DNA of 64,000 nt from Nitrospirota bacterium (GCA_023229435.1 JALNZF010000005.1:62001-126000); one strand, 5' to 3'. Numbered from the stretch's first letter, positions 52,297 through 61,137 are shown. Notes: generated by a model from the sequence alone, not told the origin. Numbers and translations: made by a program.

Positions 52297-54219
52297 ATGA
52301 CTCCGGAATTGTCGGTCCTGATCGCGATCCTCGTTTGTATCGCCGGTGCGCTGCTTACCCTTGTTGTTTCACGGAACAAGACCGTGGCGGGCTGGTTGTC
52401 CTTCATCGTCACCTCGATAACGGCTGTCCTGATCTTCTCTGCAGTCGCAACAGTACTCACAACCGGGCCTTCGCTTCACCCTGCTGAATTCTGGTCCCTT
52501 CCGAAATTCGGCTTCGCCCTGCGCATCCATGTGGACGGCCTGTCGGCGATCTTTCTGACGCTGGCCGCCTTCATCGCCGTGCCGTCATCGTTCTATTCCA
52601 TCGTCTATATGCGTTCATACGCGGAATACGGGGCCGCACGATACTATCCCCATTTTCTGCTTTTTCTCGCCGCGATGTACGGTCTTTTGAGCACCACGGA
52701 CATGATGTGGTTCTTTTTTATCTTCTGGCAATTGATGACGCTGCCCGGGTATGCTCTGATCCGCTACGAGAACAGAAAACCGGAGAACATCCGCGCCGCG
52801 AACAAGTATTTATTCATGATGGAGATCGCCTGTGGCGCTACCATGCTCGGCGCGGAGCTGCTCGCCGCTGCCGGCGCTTCAGCGGGCAATGTCGCGCTGA
52901 AGTATGATCTTGACACGGTCAGCGCCAACATGCCCGCGCTCTTGAACGAGCACTCCGGCATATCAATGCTGGCCTTTGCGCTGTTCCTCGTCGGGTTCGG
53001 CATCAAAATGGGAATGTGGCCCTTTGGCCAGATCTGGCTGCCCGACGCCCATCCCGCCGCGCCGTCGCCCGTGAGCGCCATGCTCTCCGGCGTCATGATC
53101 AAGACCGGCGTCTACGGTCTCATGCGGTATTTTCTCTGGCTCGTGCCGCCTGCCGGATGGTCCCGGTTCCCGCTGGCCGAATGGGGCATGGTCATCGCCA
53201 TTCTCGGAACCATCACGCTCTTTACCGGCACTATGCAGGCGCTCAGGCAGGAGCAGTCGAAACGCCTGCTCGCCTTCCACAGTATCGGTCAGATCGGCTA
53301 CATCCTCCTTGGCCTGGGTGCGTGCATGGCCCTGCTTCCGGGCGGAGATCACCGGCTCACGGCGCTTGCCGCCATCGGCCTGTTCGGCGCGCTCTATCAC
53401 GTGATCAACCACGGCATCTTCAAGGGCCTGTTGTTCCTGAACGCGGGCTCGATGCTGTACGCAACGGGGACGCAGGACCTCAACAAACTGGGCGGTCTGA
53501 TGAAATTCATGCCCGTGACGGCGGTCACGGCGCTTGTTGCTTCGTTCTCCATTTCGGGCGTTCCGCTCTTTAACGGCTTCGTAAGCAAGTGGAGCATTTA
53601 CGTGGCCGCTGTTCAGGGCAGCGGGGCAGCCGGATATCTCGCCCTCTGCGCGATCGTCGCCATTTTTACCAGCGCCCTCACCCTGGCTTCCTTCATCAAA
53701 TTTTTCGGCGTGAGTTTCCTCTCGCGACCAAGCACCCTGGTGACGACGCAGGCCGCAAAGCGCGGCAGGCTCGAAGTTTCCTGGATGATGCAACTGCCGC
53801 AGGTGCTGCTCGCAGCGGCATGCCTGGGGCTCGGCATCATGCCCGCGGTCGTGTTCCATTTCCTGCAAAAGGCGCTGGACGCCGGCCGCCAGGGCTTCGG
53901 CGCAGTGCTGGCCGATGCTGCGCCGATGACCGGCGGGCCGCTTGCGGGGATACAGGCACTGCAGGACATCGCCGTGTTCGCGCCGCTTGCGCTCGCCGTG
54001 CTGATCGGCTCGATGTTCCTGATCACGAGGGCAATCTCAAAACTCGGAGGGGCCCAACGCCGTATCGCCGCTCCCTGGCTTTGCGGCTATGTTCGCGAGG
54101 CGGATTGCCACCGGTACACGGCCCACAATTTCTACAGTGAGATCAAACGTTACTTCCGCTGGCTGGGCGGCACGCCTCATCCGGATCCGGGCAAGCAGGA
54201 CGAGGTGAAGGGACCTTGA
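52297..54219 (+). CDS. Membrane hydrogenase antiporter-like subunit (HycC/HyfB type)
   Basis: 640 residues with about 14-16 membrane helices; GAGGTG ribosome site. It belongs to the NuoL/MrpA-like family, shown by MGMWPFGQIWLPDAHPAAPSPVSAMLSG (about 233-260) and HVINHGIFKGLLFLNAGS (about 367-384). It probably translocates protons or sodium ions during H2 evolution or uptake. Only this one antiporter-like subunit is present, as in the compact FHL-1 complex. Confidence 0.93.
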   Translation: MTPELSVLIAILVCIAGALLTLVVSRNKTVAGWLSFIVTSITAVLIFSAVATVLTTGPSLHPAEFWSLPKFGFALRIHVDGLSAIFLTLAAFIAVPSSFYSIVYMRSYAEYGAARYYPHFLLFLAAMYGLLSTTDMMWFFFIFWQLMTLPGYALIRYENRKPENIRAANKYLFMMEIACGATMLGAELLAAAGASAGNVALKYDLDTVSANMPALLNEHSGISMLAFALFLVGFGIKMGMWPFGQIWLPDAHPAAPSPVSAMLSGVMIKTGVYGLMRYFLWLVPPAGWSRFPLAEWGMVIAILGTITLFTGTMQALRQEQSKRLLAFHSIGQIGYILLGLGACMALLPGGDHRLTALAAIGLFGALYHVINHGIFKGLLFLNAGSMLYATGTQDLNKLGGLMKFMPVTAVTALVASFSISGVPLFNGFVSKWSIYVAAVQGSGAAGYLALCAIVAIFTSALTLASFIKFFGVSFLSRPSTLVTTQAAKRGRLEVSWMMQLPQVLLAAACLGLGIMPAVVFHFLQKALDAGRQGFGAVLADAAPMTGGPLAGIQALQDIAVFAPLALAVLIGSMFLITRAISKLGGAQRRIAAPWLCGYVREADCHRYTAHNFYSEIKRYFRWLGGTPHPDPGKQDEVKGP

Positions 54220-54221
54220 TC

Positions 54222-55901
54222 ATGATCGCACGCGAAAAGCTGAATCAGTTAAAAGAACAGTTCGGCCCCGCTTTGCTGCGCGCCGATTTGCCGGACAACC
54301 GGAATTTGTTCGCCTTCGTCGAGCCCGGCGCGCTGAAGGCGATCTGCAAATTTATTTTCCGTGATCTCGATGCACGCTATATAACCAGCATCGGCGTGGA
54401 CGATCGGCCGTTCTCCGGCACGTTCCTCGTTGCGCACAACTTCGCTTTTGATAAGGACCATCTGCTGTGCAGCGTGCTTGTTCATGTTCCCGCGGACAAA
54501 CCGGAAGTGGACAGCATCACCGACGTGGTGCCTGCCGCCAGCTGGGCCGAGCGTGAAATGCGCGATATGCTGGGCATTGAACCAGTGGGCCATCGCTATC
54601 CCAAGCGGCTCGTTCTGCCGGACGGCTGGCCCGACGGCCTCCATCCGCTTCGCAAGGACATGAGCTGGGACCACGTTCCGGAAAACTACGATGAGGACCG
54701 GGAGTTCCTGTTCGACGACCCGCCGGAGGGCTGCATGGTCGTGCCGTTCGGACCGTTCCATCCCACGCTCGACGAGCCGTCGCATTTCCGCCTCTATGTG
54801 GAAGGCGAAATGGTGCGCGGCTGTGAATATCGCGGGTTCATGGTGCACCGCGGCATCGAAAAGCTCGCGGAATCGGTGATGTCGTACAATGACATCAATA
54901 TGCTGGCCGAGCGCATTTGCGGCATCTGCGGCTGCGTGCACAGCGTTGCTTACTCGCAATCCGTCGAGGCCGCCGCGGCCATCAAGCCGCCGCCGCGCGC
55001 CGAATACATGCGCACCATCATGCTCGAGATCGAGCGGCTGCACAGCCACCTGCTGTGGGTGGGCCTTGCCTGCCATATCGTCGGTTTCGATACCCTGTTC
55101 ATGCAAAGCTTCCGCATCCGGGAACCGATCATGTGGATCGCTGAAAAGATCACCGGAAACCGCAAGACCTACGCGCTTTGCCTCATCGGCGGCGTGCGCT
55201 GGGACATCGGCCCGGACCTGAAAACCGAACTCCTTCATGTCCTTGATACGCTCGAAGCCGAATGGAAGGCCGTCGTTGACGCCGTGAGCAAGGACAAGAA
55301 CATTCAAAAGCGCACCCGGGGCGTGGGCGTTGCCGATAATCGCGCGGTGAAGGACCTCGGCCTCCTCGGTCCCGTTGCGCGCTCCGCCGGTGTTGACATG
55401 GACTGCCGGCGCGATCATCCCTACGCGGCGTATGACCGTGTTGATTTCAACGTGATCGTTGAACGGGACGGCGATGTCTGGTCGCGCATCCTGGTCCGGG
55501 CCAGGGAAGTGTTCGAGTCCATCAAGATCATCCGCCAGTGCCTGGAGAAAATGGAAGAAGGTCCGCTTCACGTGACAATAGAAGACGAACTGCCTGTCGG
55601 CCGCATGGGTCTGTCGTCGGTTGAAGCCCCGCGCGGCGAGAGCCATCATTTCGTCATCACCGGCGAGAACAACCGACCGCGCCGCTGGCGGGTCCGGGCG
55701 CCGACCTATCAGAACCTCCAGGCAATACCGATGATGATCAAGGACCAGCAGATCGCCGACATGACGATATCCCTCGGGAGCATTGATCCCTGTTTCTCGT
55801 GTACGGACCGGATGGAGACGATCGATCTAAAGTCGGGTGTTTCAAGGGTGTGGTCTCAGAAGGAATTGGAGGAACTGGCGCGGAAGAAGAATCATAAATA
55901 A
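54222..55901 (+). CDS. [NiFe]-hydrogenase group 4 large subunit (HycE-like, fused NuoC-NuoD)
   Basis: 559 residues from ATG 54222. The N-terminal ~160 residues are NuoC-like (AEREMRDMLGIEPVGHRYPKRLVLP). The rest is NuoD/large-subunit-like. Both nickel motifs are intact: R231-x-C233-G-x-C236...H240 (RICGICGCVH) and D522-P-C524-x-x-C527...R530 (DPCFSCTDR). Complex I NuoD lacks these cysteines, so this is a genuine hydrogenase of group 4. It catalyses reversible proton reduction to H2 at the cytoplasmic membrane face. Followed by a 334-bp repeat-rich gap before the HycD gene. Confidence 0.95.
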   Translation: MIAREKLNQLKEQFGPALLRADLPDNRNLFAFVEPGALKAICKFIFRDLDARYITSIGVDDRPFSGTFLVAHNFAFDKDHLLCSVLVHVPADKPEVDSITDVVPAASWAEREMRDMLGIEPVGHRYPKRLVLPDGWPDGLHPLRKDMSWDHVPENYDEDREFLFDDPPEGCMVVPFGPFHPTLDEPSHFRLYVEGEMVRGCEYRGFMVHRGIEKLAESVMSYNDINMLAERICGICGCVHSVAYSQSVEAAAAIKPPPRAEYMRTIMLEIERLHSHLLWVGLACHIVGFDTLFMQSFRIREPIMWIAEKITGNRKTYALCLIGGVRWDIGPDLKTELLHVLDTLEAEWKAVVDAVSKDKNIQKRTRGVGVADNRAVKDLGLLGPVARSAGVDMDCRRDHPYAAYDRVDFNVIVERDGDVWSRILVRAREVFESIKIIRQCLEKMEEGPLHVTIEDELPVGRMGLSSVEAPRGESHHFVITGENNRPRRWRVRAPTYQNLQAIPMMIKDQQIADMTISLGSIDPCFSCTDRMETIDLKSGVSRVWSQKELEELARKKNHK

Positions 55902-55981
55902 TAGTTAACCACAGGTCTCATAGAGCGGGACACGCGGATAGGAGCGAGCGTATGACTGCGATCAAACAAGCATCATAAGAC

Positions 55982-56204
55982 CGTCATTCCCTAATGCCTC
56001 TATAGGGAATCCAGGTTTTCTGATATCAGAAGCAAACGGGCTGTTGCACAAACCGATTTTGTGCTTCGACAGGCTCAGCACGAACGGATAAAATTTATGT
56101 CTCAAAGTCCACACCGTTCGCCCTGAGCTTGTCGAAGGGTGAACGGTATTTGGACATCAGCCTGCAAACACCGGATTCCCGATTAAATCACTCGGGGATG
56201 ACCG
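55982..56204. repeat. Compound intergenic repeat cluster inside the hydrogenase operon
   Basis: Three elements in a row: GTCATTCCCTAATGCCTCTATAGGGAATCCAG (55982-56014), an inverted pair TTCGACAGGCTCAGCACGAACGG / CCGTTCGCCCTGAGCTTGTCGAA (56065-56137), and CCGGATTCCCGATTAAATCACTCGGGGATGACC (56170-56204). It fills most of the HycE-HycD gap. The start of an ACCACAG-type repeat is at about 55906. Confidence 0.75.
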
Positions 56205-56235
56205 GTTTCTTTTCATCGCGGCGGGAGACCGCAGT

Positions 56236-57162
56236 ATGGACAATACAATGATCAGGACGATACTGGGCGGACTGGCGAATGTGTGCATGGTGTTGCTGGT
56301 GGCGCCCTTGTGTCAGGGGGTACTGCGCAAGGTCACGGCAATCATCCAGTCCCGTCAGGGTCCGCCGATCTGGCAGCCTTACTACGATCTGCTGAAATTG
56401 CTCGGCAAGGAAGACCTTGAATCGGGCGATTCACCGGTCATGCAGCGCTTCGCGGCATATCTGTCACTGGCGACCGTGCTTACCGTGGCGTGCCTCGTGC
56501 CGATGGGGTTTTCCGCCCCGATGAACGGGCACGGGGACGTCATTCTGCTGATCTATCTTCTGACCCTTTCGGGCATCTGCACGCTGCTGGCGGGGCTGTC
56601 GGCAGGCTCCACCTATTCTCTCGTCGGCATCAGCCGCCAGATGATGATCATGATTGCGCTGGAACCGCTGTTTGCCGTGGCCATCATTATCGGCGCGATC
56701 CATACGCGGTCCTTCCGGCTGGATATGGTGCTGAACGGTTCGGTTTACGCCAACGACGGTTTCCCGTGGTCGGGGCTTATCATGCTGGGTGTGATGCTGT
56801 TGTCGTTCCAGGCATTCGTAGAGCGCGTTCCCTTCGATATCGGCGAGGCGGAAACGGAGATCATGGAAGGCCCGCTCATGGAGTATTCAGGACCGAAGCT
56901 GGCGATGTTCAAGTATGCGTCGATGGTGAAACTGATCATCTACAGCGCGCTGTTCGTGGCGATGTTCGCGCCCTGGGGTTCGGGACTCCTGTTCCCGTTG
57001 GGATGGCTGCTGTTCTGGGCAAAGGTGGTCGTCATGATACTGCTGGTGACGCTGGTGGCGGCGACACACGCGCGCTACCGCATTGACCAGGCCCTCCGCT
57101 TTTTTGCTGCACTGCTGGTGGTTGCGCTGTCAGCGCTGGTCCTTGCAGGCTACGGATTCTGA
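56236..57162 (+). CDS. Membrane hydrogenase subunit HycD/HyfC (NuoH-like)
   Basis: 308 residues, about eight membrane helices. NuoH-family motifs are SRQGPPIWQPYYDLLKLLGKE (about 39-59) and FDIGEAETEIMEGPLMEYSGPKLA (about 199-222), the latter rich in acidic residues that couple to ion transfer. It anchors the soluble hydrogenase arm. The downstream ferredoxin gene starts 13 bp after the stop. Confidence 0.95.
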   Translation: MDNTMIRTILGGLANVCMVLLVAPLCQGVLRKVTAIIQSRQGPPIWQPYYDLLKLLGKEDLESGDSPVMQRFAAYLSLATVLTVACLVPMGFSAPMNGHGDVILLIYLLTLSGICTLLAGLSAGSTYSLVGISRQMMIMIALEPLFAVAIIIGAIHTRSFRLDMVLNGSVYANDGFPWSGLIMLGVMLLSFQAFVERVPFDIGEAETEIMEGPLMEYSGPKLAMFKYASMVKLIIYSALFVAMFAPWGSGLLFPLGWLLFWAKVVVMILLVTLVAATHARYRIDQALRFFAALLVVALSALVLAGYGF

Positions 57163-57175
57163 TCGAGGTGACTGC

Positions 57176-57700
57176 ATGTCTGTCCTGAGCAAACTGAAAG
57201 AAGCGATCGTCTGCCTGAAAGCGGGGCGGGTGACACTGCCCTATCCAGCGCAACCAAGGCCGGCGCCGCCGAAGTTCAGGGGCAGGCCCATCTTCGATGC
57301 AACGAAGTGTATCGGCTGCGGCGGCTGCGCAAGCAATTGTCCGGCGCGCGAGATCCTGATTGTCGATATCTGCCAGGAACTCCGCATCGTAAAGTACCTC
57401 GGACGCCGGTGCGCCTACTGCGGCCGGTGCGCCGATGTCTGCCCGGAGAAGGCCATCACCATGAGCCTTGAATTCGAGACAGCTACCAACAGCATCGGCG
57501 ACATCAGCCAGAAGCTGGAACTGTTCATGAGCACGTGCCAGCGCTGCGGCCGCTGCTTCAAGGAGCCGTCTCCGCTGGAACAGCTGAAGATGAAAGGGTA
57601 CCGGTTCGACGATCTGAAGAACGATCGGTGGATCTTCAAGTCACAAAGCTATCTCGGAGATGAGCCGGTTGTGGATGATATAAAGCTGGAGATGGAATGA
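57176..57700 (+). CDS. Hydrogenase ferredoxin-like subunit HycF/HyfH (NuoI-like)
   Basis: 174 residues from ATG 57176. Two 4Fe-4S motifs: C45/C48/C51/C55 and C79/C82/C85/C89. A further CQRCGRC (C121, C124, C127) towards the C-terminus occurs in several HyfH-type proteins. It links electron-donor subunits to the HycG cluster. Confidence 0.95.
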   Translation: MSVLSKLKEAIVCLKAGRVTLPYPAQPRPAPPKFRGRPIFDATKCIGCGGCASNCPAREILIVDICQELRIVKYLGRRCAYCGRCADVCPEKAITMSLEFETATNSIGDISQKLELFMSTCQRCGRCFKEPSPLEQLKMKGYRFDDLKNDRWIFKSQSYLGDEPVVDDIKLEME

Positions 57701-57727
57701 CCAAGGATTAATGGTCTCGTGAGATGT

Positions 57728-57812
57728 CGTCATCCCCGAATGCTTCTATCGGGGATCCAGAAAATATAAAATGGACTGGATTCCCGTTTTCACGGGAATG
57801 ACGGTATTTAAA
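57728..57812. repeat. GTCATCCCCGAATG...GGATTCCCG...CGGGAATGAC repeat inside the hydrogenase operon
   Basis: GTCATCCCCGAATGCTTCTATCGGGGATCCAG is followed by CTGGATTCCCGTTTTCACGGGAATGACGG; each half is a palindrome and the two are inverted relatives. Same family as 17256-17340. It separates hycF from hycG. Confidence 0.75.
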
Positions 57813-57895
57813 AAATTAGACTTCCGTGTGTCCGACTTGTCGGACCCGTGGTTAAAGACGTTAGGTTCCGATTTTCCCGGATTAGGATAACAACC

Positions 57896-58432
57896 ATGCT
57901 CAAAAATCTCTGCAAGAAAATGTTCGGCCGTTCGTTATGGGTCTACCATGCCAACAGCGGCGGCTGCAATGGCTGCGACATCGAGGTGTTGAATGTGCTC
58001 ACGCCCTATTATGATGCGGAGCGCTTCGGTATTAAGCTGGTCGGCTCACCGCGCCATGCGGACGTGATGCTTTGCCAGGGCCCGGCCATGCGTTCCACCG
58101 CGAAGGCGCTCAAGCGGGCATATGAGGCCATGCCTGCTCCCAAGCTGGTGTTCGCAATCGGTTCCTGCGCCTGCTGCGGCGGTATGTGGCATGACTCGTA
58201 CCCCGTCATCGGGCCGGTGGAGAAAATACTGCCGGTGAACTATTACATCCCCGGCTGCCCTCCGCGGCCTGAAGCAATCATTTATGGCGTTGCGGTCGCG
58301 CTCGGTCTCGTGGATAAAAAGACCGCGCCGGTCCAGTTAAAACAGATGGAGTACCCGATCCCGCGATACCATCCCAGCGACCTTCACACCCAGAACGACA
58401 TGGTAGTGTACGAGAAAATTGATAAGATATGA
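57896..58432 (+). CDS. Hydrogenase small subunit HycG/HyfI (NuoB-like)
   Basis: 178 residues from ATG 57896; an in-frame upstream Met lies in repeat-derived DNA and was rejected. Proximal 4Fe-4S ligands C24 and C27 (GGCNGCDIE), C91 (GSCACCGG) and C121 (PGCPPRPE), the standard group 4/NuoB set. It pairs with the HycE-like large subunit. Last hydrogenase structural gene; no hyp maturation genes lie in the window. Confidence 0.95.
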   Translation: MLKNLCKKMFGRSLWVYHANSGGCNGCDIEVLNVLTPYYDAERFGIKLVGSPRHADVMLCQGPAMRSTAKALKRAYEAMPAPKLVFAIGSCACCGGMWHDSYPVIGPVEKILPVNYYIPGCPPRPEAIIYGVAVALGLVDKKTAPVQLKQMEYPIPRYHPSDLHTQNDMVVYEKIDKI

Positions 58433-58487
58433 TCGGTGATTGAGCGGAAGAAGTAACGAATGTGCACAGGGCTGGGGAGTTGATCAA

Positions 58488-59159
58488 TTGAAAGTCCTCC
58501 TTTTTGGCGCTACCGGTATGATCGGGCAAGGCGTCCTGCGAGAGTGTCTGCTGAGCCCCGATGTCCAACTGGTGCAAACGATCGGGCGAAGTGCCACAGG
58601 CAGAGAGCATCAGAAACTCCGCGAGATCGTCCGCCAGAACCTATTCGATTACTCGGGCCTGGCAGCTGACCTCACGGGTTTCGATGCCTGCTTCTTTTGT
58701 CTGGGTGTTTCGTCAGCAGGGATGAAGGAAGAAGATTATGAACGGGTGACGTATGGGATCACCCTTGCGGCGGCAAAGGCCCTGGCACCATTAAATCCTG
58801 ACATGACGTTCATCTATGTATCAGGCATGGGAACGGACAGCTCCGAGCAAGGCAGCATCATGTGGGCGCGGGTGAAGGGTAAAACCGAAAACGCGCTGCT
58901 TCGCCTGCCGTTCAAGGCAGTATATCTTTTTCGCCCAGCAGGCATTCAGCCGCTGCATGGCATCAAGTCGAAAACAAAGCTTTACCGTGTCATATACGCG
59001 CTCTCCGCACCGCTCTTTCCCTTGTTGAATGCGCTCTTTCCGCACTATCTGACTACCACCGAGAAGATAGGGCGCGCGATGATCAATGTCGCGATGCGCG
59101 GTTTCCCGAAACAGATACTCGAAACCCGGGATATAAACAGCGCCGCAACCTGCGGTTAA
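58488..59159 (+). CDS. NAD(P)-binding Rossmann-fold protein (epimerase/HTATIP2-like)
   Basis: 224 residues from a TTG at 58488, chosen because GGGGAG lies 8 nt upstream and MKVLLFGATGMIGQGVL starts the fold. The dinucleotide loop is GATGMIGQG (about 7-15), with later YVSGMGTDSSEQG and FRPAGI segments typical of NAD(P)H-binding atypical SDRs. Substrate unknown. It follows the hydrogenase operon by 55 bp on the same strand but has no obvious functional link. Confidence 0.85.
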   Translation: MKVLLFGATGMIGQGVLRECLLSPDVQLVQTIGRSATGREHQKLREIVRQNLFDYSGLAADLTGFDACFFCLGVSSAGMKEEDYERVTYGITLAAAKALAPLNPDMTFIYVSGMGTDSSEQGSIMWARVKGKTENALLRLPFKAVYLFRPAGIQPLHGIKSKTKLYRVIYALSAPLFPLLNALFPHYLTTTEKIGRAMINVAMRGFPKQILETRDINSAATCG

Positions 59160-59249
59160 GGATGAATGAGGTTTCCGCGTACCGTAAAACAGAGGACGTC
59201 TAGTCATGGGTTCGTGAGATCGACAGACAAATCGTAACACGTGAACGCA

Positions 59250-59284
59250 AGAAGGGCTGATTCTATGTAAGAATCAGCCCTTCT
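59250..59284. terminator. Strong hairpin at the end of the hydrogenase-side transcription
   Basis: A perfect 15-bp stem AGAAGGGCTGATTCT / AGAATCAGCCCTTCT with a 5-nt loop, followed by GTTATT. The U tract is poor, but the stem is very stable. It marks the boundary to the accessory segment. Confidence 0.65.
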
Positions 59285-59504
59285 GTTATTCTGGCTCCCC
59301 AAAAATGACAAAACAGGGCAATGGCAAGAGGATATTGACTTATCGGAACTGTGAACTTATCTACAAATCCGCAATTTTCGCAAATTGAAGCAACTGTGAA
59401 TTACAGAGTGAAATATTGATAACATGCGTGTATGATGCGCTTTGATGCGTGTCGTTCTCGACCCGTAGTTTGGAATCATATCTTTGTCTTGGTCGTTGTT
59501 AATT
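59285..59504. other. Gene-free AT-rich spacer
   Basis: No coding signal on either strand. Base composition drops compared with the DNA before 59.2 kb, marking the start of the accessory segment. Confidence 0.5.
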
Positions 59505-60104
59505 CTACTCCTGAGTGGACATTTCATATGCTGGCTCAGTCCATATCAGCGGAATTACGATGTCTCCAACATTTTCCGCGGGTTGAAGATAAAATTGCGA
59601 GAAGAATTGGTAACTCGAGTGAATAAGGCTAAATACAAACCTGCTTGTAAAAACATACAGAAACCGAATCAAGAAAAACGTGATTGCTACAGAAAGGATT
59701 AATGTTTTGATAGATAATGTCCATGACGTTTGATAGGCAACGGCTATGATTGCCAATACAAGGAAAATGGTAACTCCCACCAAGCTTTGCCTACCAATAC
59801 TGGCTCGGGATCTGTAGAAAAGCCCAGCGATCAATGTTAATGGCCCGATTGCTGCCGCCCACCAACCGAATGCAGAGATAGAGAGACCAGCACAATAGAG
59901 GAGAAGAAGTATGTCAATCCGCGAGAGCAATCGAAGCAAGGTAATTTGACCACGCACCGGGCAATTCACAAGAGCTTTTAGCTTCTGTGGGTCTGCCTTA
60001 TCAAGAAACTGGCGCCATGCCGAAGTATCGATCATTATCGTTAGCTTGCCGTCTAATTGCGCCCGAATGATTTTATCGTAATCATCACGTGAAATCAGTG
60101 TCAT
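59505..60104 (-). CDS. Predicted multi-pass membrane protein
   Basis: 199 residues, ATG with AAAGGAGAAAAG upstream. A soluble N-terminal ~50 residues precede three to five hydrophobic helices (about 57-75, 80-95, 105-125, 130-150) and a hydrophilic tail. Lower G+C than the hydrogenase region. No family recognised. It is 48 bp downstream of another membrane protein on the same strand. Confidence 0.7.
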   Translation of the reverse strand: MTLISRDDYDKIIRAQLDGKLTIMIDTSAWRQFLDKADPQKLKALVNCPVRGQITLLRLLSRIDILLLLYCAGLSISAFGWWAAAIGPLTLIAGLFYRSRASIGRQSLVGVTIFLVLAIIAVAYQTSWTLSIKTLILSVAITFFLIRFLYVFTSRFVFSLIHSSYQFFSQFYLQPAENVGDIVIPLIWTEPAYEMSTQE

Positions 60105-60152
60105 CTTTTCTCCTTTATCACCTAACGAGTCGGTAGAATAAGTACGGTATCT

Positions 60153-60647
60153 TCAGGTAGCGTGTTTATTAAGCTTTTCGCATAATTCATTGAAAGCAGA
60201 AAGCTCAGATGTAAATATAATATGTCCTTTACGTACCATATCATTCAGAAATCGTGTCGGATTGAGTTTTAAGGCAAGATAGCCCGCAAGATACCAGTTT
60301 GCACCGAATATTAGTGCAGGCAACCACAAATGTTTAAACAATAGTAGCGGTACCCAGATCAGGTTTGATAGTTGAATCAAGCTGAGGATGCCAGAGAAAC
60401 TTATAGATGCCGATGGGTATCGAAAATAGAGATGGTATTTTTTGAATGCGCGGGTTTCTTCATATCCTATATCGAGTTTGTTGGAATATGGTTTGATCTT
60501 GGGACGGACGAAAAGGTCCGCTGCTAATATATAAGCTTCAAAAAGGCCAAAGATACAGACAAAAATACCAACGCCCAACGTAGCGTGAAATAAGGCAGTT
60601 ACAATGCTAATCAGAACCAACAGTGTAGCTACAAGCTGTAAAATCAT
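60153..60647 (-). CDS. Predicted membrane protein
   Basis: 164 residues, ATG with AAGGAGG upstream. Hydrophobic helices at about 2-45 and 82-128; the centre (about 50-78) is polar and aromatic-rich; the C-terminal ~35 residues are soluble. No family recognised. Possibly co-transcribed with the membrane protein at 59505-60104. Confidence 0.7.
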   Translation of the reverse strand: MILQLVATLLVLISIVTALFHATLGVGIFVCIFGLFEAYILAADLFVRPKIKPYSNKLDIGYEETRAFKKYHLYFRYPSASISFSGILSLIQLSNLIWVPLLLFKHLWLPALIFGANWYLAGYLALKLNPTRFLNDMVRKGHIIFTSELSAFNELCEKLNKHAT

Positions 60648-60717
60648 GTAGCCTCCTTATAATGACAAACCGCTGGTTGAATGAAAAGTTGTTTATTCGT
60701 AGATGGGACTTAATACG

Positions 60718-61062
60718 TTATTTTTGAGAATTTAGAAAATCAAGAAAAGGTACAGATAAAACATTTTTATGTTTGGAGCCTATATTATGCGCAAGCAACG
60801 TATCCATTTGTTTACTGTAACTGTCAAGTGCATGTTGAACAGCATCTGTCATTTCTTCGTGGTTCCTTTTTTGAATGTCCGCGATTTCTTTTTTATAGTT
60901 CTTGTGAAGCGCATCAAGTTAAGAAAGGATGTTGCTGAGTTTCTTGTCAGTAATATTGAGCTTCACAAGCGTGCTGATGTAATGATACGTACCCCCTATG
61001 ATCATAAGTATAATACCGCCCGCAATCGTGCGCGTAAAAGGGTCAATTATATCTATGGTCAT
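60718..61062 (-). pseudogene. Small membrane/coiled-coil gene interrupted by an in-frame TAA
   Basis: From the ATG at 61060-61062 (AAAGGAG 6 nt upstream) a 47-residue frame with one membrane helix (TIAGGIILMIIGGTYHYIS) ends at TAA 60919-60921. The same frame then stays open for 66 more codons with coding-like sequence (LDALHKNYKKEIADIQKRN..., helical, charged) to a TAA at 60718-60720. One continuous ~114-residue protein with an N-terminal anchor and coiled coil was probably ancestral. It is either a nonsense pseudogene, a read-through gene, or two small proteins, the second starting at an internal ATG. Confidence 0.6.
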
Positions 61063-61086
61063 ATGCTTCTCCTTTTGTTGACTTTG

Positions 61087-61137
61087 TAAGATGCTCAGCG
61101 GCCTCGTCCGTCTGGAGGGTGTGGTTGGTGAATTCCA
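61087..61137. repeat. 50-51 bp direct repeat, copy 1
   Basis: The plus strand reads TAAG..GCTCAGCGG, CCGTCTGGAG, then GTGTGGTTGGT and AATTCCA; 63418-63467 is a second copy in the same orientation. On the minus strand both encode EFTNHTLQT in the same frame and lie 5' of a ribosome-site-like AAAGGAGA. Confidence 0.75.

Noticed and set aside
54249..55649. 466-codon minus-strand frame opposite the HycE-like gene
   Set aside because: Antisense shadow of a gene with intact nickel motifs.
60110..60165. GTTAGGT core at about 60119-60125 as another attC site
   Set aside because: One perfect GTTRRRY core is present, but no matching RYYYAAC core or complementary arm lies within 130 bp on the 5' side.
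60769..61089. 106-codon plus-strand frame
   Set aside because: The minus strand here has a ribosome site, a membrane helix and a coiled-coil frame; the plus frame lacks these and is Cys/Phe/Arg-rich as expected for a shadow.
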